DNA of 8,610 nt. It comes from Anaerolineales bacterium. GTDB lineage: Bacteria; Chloroflexota; Anaerolineae; Anaerolineales; UBA4823. Location of the stretch: positions 5,609 through 14,218 of the forward strand of contig JAOAHK010000020.1 of NCBI GenBank assembly GCA_026415275.1, read 5' to 3'. Numbering within the stretch: the stretch's first letter is position 1; every line of letters starts with the position of its first letter. The notes below the pieces were generated by a model, which saw only the letters and a program-made list of their open reading frames with translations, was not told where the DNA came from and did not search any database. Below, piece after piece: positions 6,951 through 8,610 of the stretch. A program made the position numbers and the translations under genes.

Positions 6951-8195
6951 TCATTCAATCCGGTTACGGATTGTCTGCAGAACCGTCACGGGTGGCCGTA
7001 ATTGCCACCAACGAATCCACCAAAGACCAAATAAAACCAAAAATGGAAACGGAAGAAACATCACTTGGCTCTCTTGATTACCTTGAACAGTTGCGAAAAA
7101 GAGCCACCAAGAACCACTAAACCAGATCAAAACTATTCCCCAATTCAACCAACGACCAAAGCGCTGCCAGCGTTCTTCAATAACGCGAAAAATCAGTAAC
7201 ATTGCCGCATAAAACAAAATATAGTGAGTGGTCGCATTTCGATAGGCAACCAAGTTATTTATTACTAAAGTTAACAGTGCAGTCCATAGGAAATGAGGAT
7301 AATCTTTCTTCCAACTGATAACCCACTCCATCACAAGATAGCCCAAAAATCCTCCGTACAGCATCCATTCGACTTGCCGCTTCACGCCAGGGGCTAAGCT
7401 AGCAAGAATAGAAATTGGTGAACTATCTCCCGTGTAAGTAGGGTAATCTAAAATTTGACGTAGCATTTGAAGGGGCCAATCAGGCAAAAACATTAAGGAT
7501 ATCGCCAGGATAACACTCCCTCCGCCGAAAAATCCCCCGAACACATCCCAACGTCGCTGAGAAAAAGACCAAACCAAGACAAAAGGAATAAAAAGAAAAA
7601 CCATTTGGGGTTTACATAAAGTGAGAGCTATTAGCATACCCGCCAGAAAATCATTCTTGCGTCTCAAAGACTCTAATGATAACAATACGAGAAAGGCATG
7701 AATGACAGCATACTGCCCCAAGATAATTGAGCGAAAACTATAGTACCCAAGGAGAAAAAAGATCAATAAAATCGTCAATTTGATGGGTGATACATTCCAT
7801 TCTGCTAAACGGAACCCGAGAAAGATTAATGCAATCATACACAGCTCTAGGAGAGTCATCCACAGAGCTCGCGCAACGTTGTAATCAAAAAACGCAAATG
7901 GAGCGATAAAAATCATCACTGGCAGAGGATAAACAAAATGGGCAATATCCTCGCCCCTAGTTTTATCCGCAGGTCTTCCATAAATGACAATCTGTGTTGC
8001 CAAGCTAACCCTTTCATCATAAGGGCTTATTCCTTCGATTAGCCAATACCTTGCCCCCATCCAACGTGCAAGAAAATCATTTCCACCAGGTTGTTGTTGC
8101 GAATAAAAATAATTTGTGCGATACAAGCCCACAATGGCGGCAAGAACACCAAGGATTATGAGAATTTCAAATAGAAAACTGCGTTGTTTAAACAA
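6951..8195 (-). CDS. GT87 (DUF2029)-type polytopic membrane glycosyltransferase
   Basis: This is a 414-residue integral membrane protein with roughly ten hydrophobic segments, a usual length for GT87/DUF2029. An N-terminal membrane anchor (residues about 9-25) is followed by an extracytoplasmic loop with GGNDF (38-42, D40), WMGARYWL (45-52) and SPYD (57-60). Next come HFVYPLPVMIF (86-96) and a later GQYAVIHAFLV...LTLCKPQ block (160-197). These are the characteristic features of GT87, and D40 is in the position of the acidic loop residue of GT-C enzymes. Characterised GT87 members are mycobacterial polyprenyl-phosphate-mannose mannosyltransferases (PimE type). Here the sugar and acceptor are unknown. 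The start is TTG at 8195, the only plausible initiator in frame. It follows the epimerase by 19 nt and precedes the next transferase by 18 nt, which is consistent with one transcript. Unlike its three downstream neighbours it has no soluble C-terminal domain. Confidence 0.85.
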   Translation of the reverse strand: MFKQRSFLFEILIILGVLAAIVGLYRTNYFYSQQQPGGNDFLARWMGARYWLIEGISPYDERVSLATQIVIYGRPADKTRGEDIAHFVYPLPVMIFIAPFAFFDYNVARALWMTLLELCMIALIFLGFRLAEWNVSPIKLTILLIFFLLGYYSFRSIILGQYAVIHAFLVLLSLESLRRKNDFLAGMLIALTLCKPQMVFLFIPFVLVWSFSQRRWDVFGGFFGGGSVILAISLMFLPDWPLQMLRQILDYPTYTGDSSPISILASLAPGVKRQVEWMLYGGFLGYLVMEWVISWKKDYPHFLWTALLTLVINNLVAYRNATTHYILFYAAMLLIFRVIEERWQRFGRWLNWGIVLIWFSGSWWLFFATVQGNQESQVMFLPFPFLVLFGLWWIRWWQLRPPVTVLQTIRNRIE

Positions 8196-8201
8196 TCCTT
8201 G

Positions 8202-8206
8202 CCTTT
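8202..8206 (-). promoter_or_regulatory. Shine-Dalgarno site supporting a TTG start
   Basis: On the minus strand the sequence reads GAAAGGCAAGGA directly before TTG at 8195. AAAGG at 8206-8202 leaves a 6-nt spacer, whereas the second purine run (AAGGA) abuts the codon and is too close. The frame upstream of this TTG contains no ATG or GTG before an in-frame TGA at about 8240, so this site supports TTG as the initiator of the GT87-like gene. Confidence 0.5.
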
Positions 8207-8214
8207 CGATGGAT

Positions 8215-8610
8215 CTAATTAGCGAGGGAAAAATCGTTCAAAATAATATCCTCAATTGCACTTTCCAATCGAATTTGCGGTGACCAACCAATTACCTTTC
8301 GAATTTTGGAAATGTCTGGTACACGGCGCATCATGTCTTCGAAACCTGAGGTATAAGCTTGTTCGTAAGGGATAAAATAGATTTCAGGATCGATAAGATT
8401 ATGTGAATTTGCTGGTATCTTTCCTTCATGTCGCAATCTCCTGACCGTTTTGAGTACAAGAGTAGCTAAGTCTTTAATCGATATCTCTTCCTGAGAACCG
8501 ATGTTGTACACATTGCCTAACGCAAAGTCGGTTTCCGCTAATGCGATGATGGCATTGACAGCATCTTTTACGTGCAAAAAACAGCGGCTCTGACTGCCAT
8601 CTCCATAAAC
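8215..8610 (-). CDS. NAD-dependent nucleotide-sugar epimerase/dehydratase (extended SDR), C-terminal part, 5' end off window
   Basis: The reading frame is open to the right edge, giving 131 visible residues that end at TAG. It begins VYGDGSQSRCFLHV, the motif that in extended short-chain dehydrogenases (UDP-glucose 4-epimerase, UDP-glucuronate decarboxylase and dTDP-glucose dehydratase relatives) lines the nucleotide-sugar pocket. It is followed by GNVYNIGSQEEISI, the usual segment before the C-terminal helices, and by YEQAYTSGFEDMMRRVPD and IGWSPQI, a typical substrate-domain tail. The Rossmann GxxGxxG and the catalytic YxxxK lie upstream, outside the window, so the reaction cannot be specified. 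By family, these cytoplasmic enzymes modify UDP-, GDP- or dTDP-sugars. An in-frame TTG at 8577 is not the start, because the conserved motif continues upstream of it. The gene is 19 nt upstream of the GT87-like gene and is probably co-transcribed, supplying a sugar for the glycosyltransferases. Confidence 0.88.
   Translation of the reverse strand, partial: VYGDGSQSRCFLHVKDAVNAIIALAETDFALGNVYNIGSQEEISIKDLATLVLKTVRRLRHEGKIPANSHNLIDPEIYFIPYEQAYTSGFEDMMRRVPDISKIRKVIGWSPQIRLESAIEDIILNDFSLAN

Noticed and set aside
6727..6954. Minus-strand open frame of 75 residues at the start of the 666-residue transferase
   Set aside because: It overlaps the real N-terminal membrane region in another frame and has no support of its own.
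6839..7120. Plus-strand open frame of 93 residues spanning the junction of two transferase genes
   Set aside because: It is antisense to two well-supported genes and has no recognisable motif. Its hydrophilic composition is what the complement of hydrophobic codons produces.

Overview
This window looks like bacterial chromosome, most plausibly from a Chloroflexota (Anaerolineae-type) organism. That guess rests on the character of the genes: a soluble DegS-like histidine kinase, several GT-C membrane glycosyltransferases of a style common in that phylum, and an extended-SDR sugar epimerase. No marker gene fixes the taxonomy. Every credible gene lies on the minus strand, so the genes are transcribed from right to left. 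No RNA gene, CRISPR array, insertion sequence or prophage gene was seen.

In transcription order the layout is: (1) the 3' part of an NAD-dependent nucleotide-sugar epimerase/dehydratase, cut by the right edge (8215-8610); (2) a GT87/DUF2029-type membrane glycosyltransferase with a TTG start (6951-8195); (3) to (5) three large polytopic GT-C/GT39-like glycosyltransferases (4932-6932, 3346-4935, 1902-3359); (6) a NarL/LuxR-type response regulator (1155-1862); (7) a DegS-like cytoplasmic histidine kinase (84-1145). The junctions are 19 nt, 18 nt, a 4-nt ATGA overlap, a 14-nt overlap, 39 nt and 9 nt. This is the packing of a single operon, and no gene-free stretch exceeds about 85 nt.

The first five genes suggest a surface-glycan or glycolipid pathway. 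The epimerase would supply an activated sugar in the cytoplasm. The four membrane proteins would add sugars from polyprenyl-phosphate donors on the outer face of the membrane. Donor and acceptor cannot be read from the sequence. The two-component pair may regulate this cluster or simply be its neighbour.

Two short regions carry regulatory-looking structure. The 39-nt gap before the response regulator holds an extended -10 element inside a perfect 7-bp dyad and a 10-bp-periodic direct repeat, which is a candidate autoregulatory operator. The leftmost 83 nt holds a good sigma70-like promoter pointing out of the left edge and a second inverted repeat next to it. No obvious intrinsic terminator was found.
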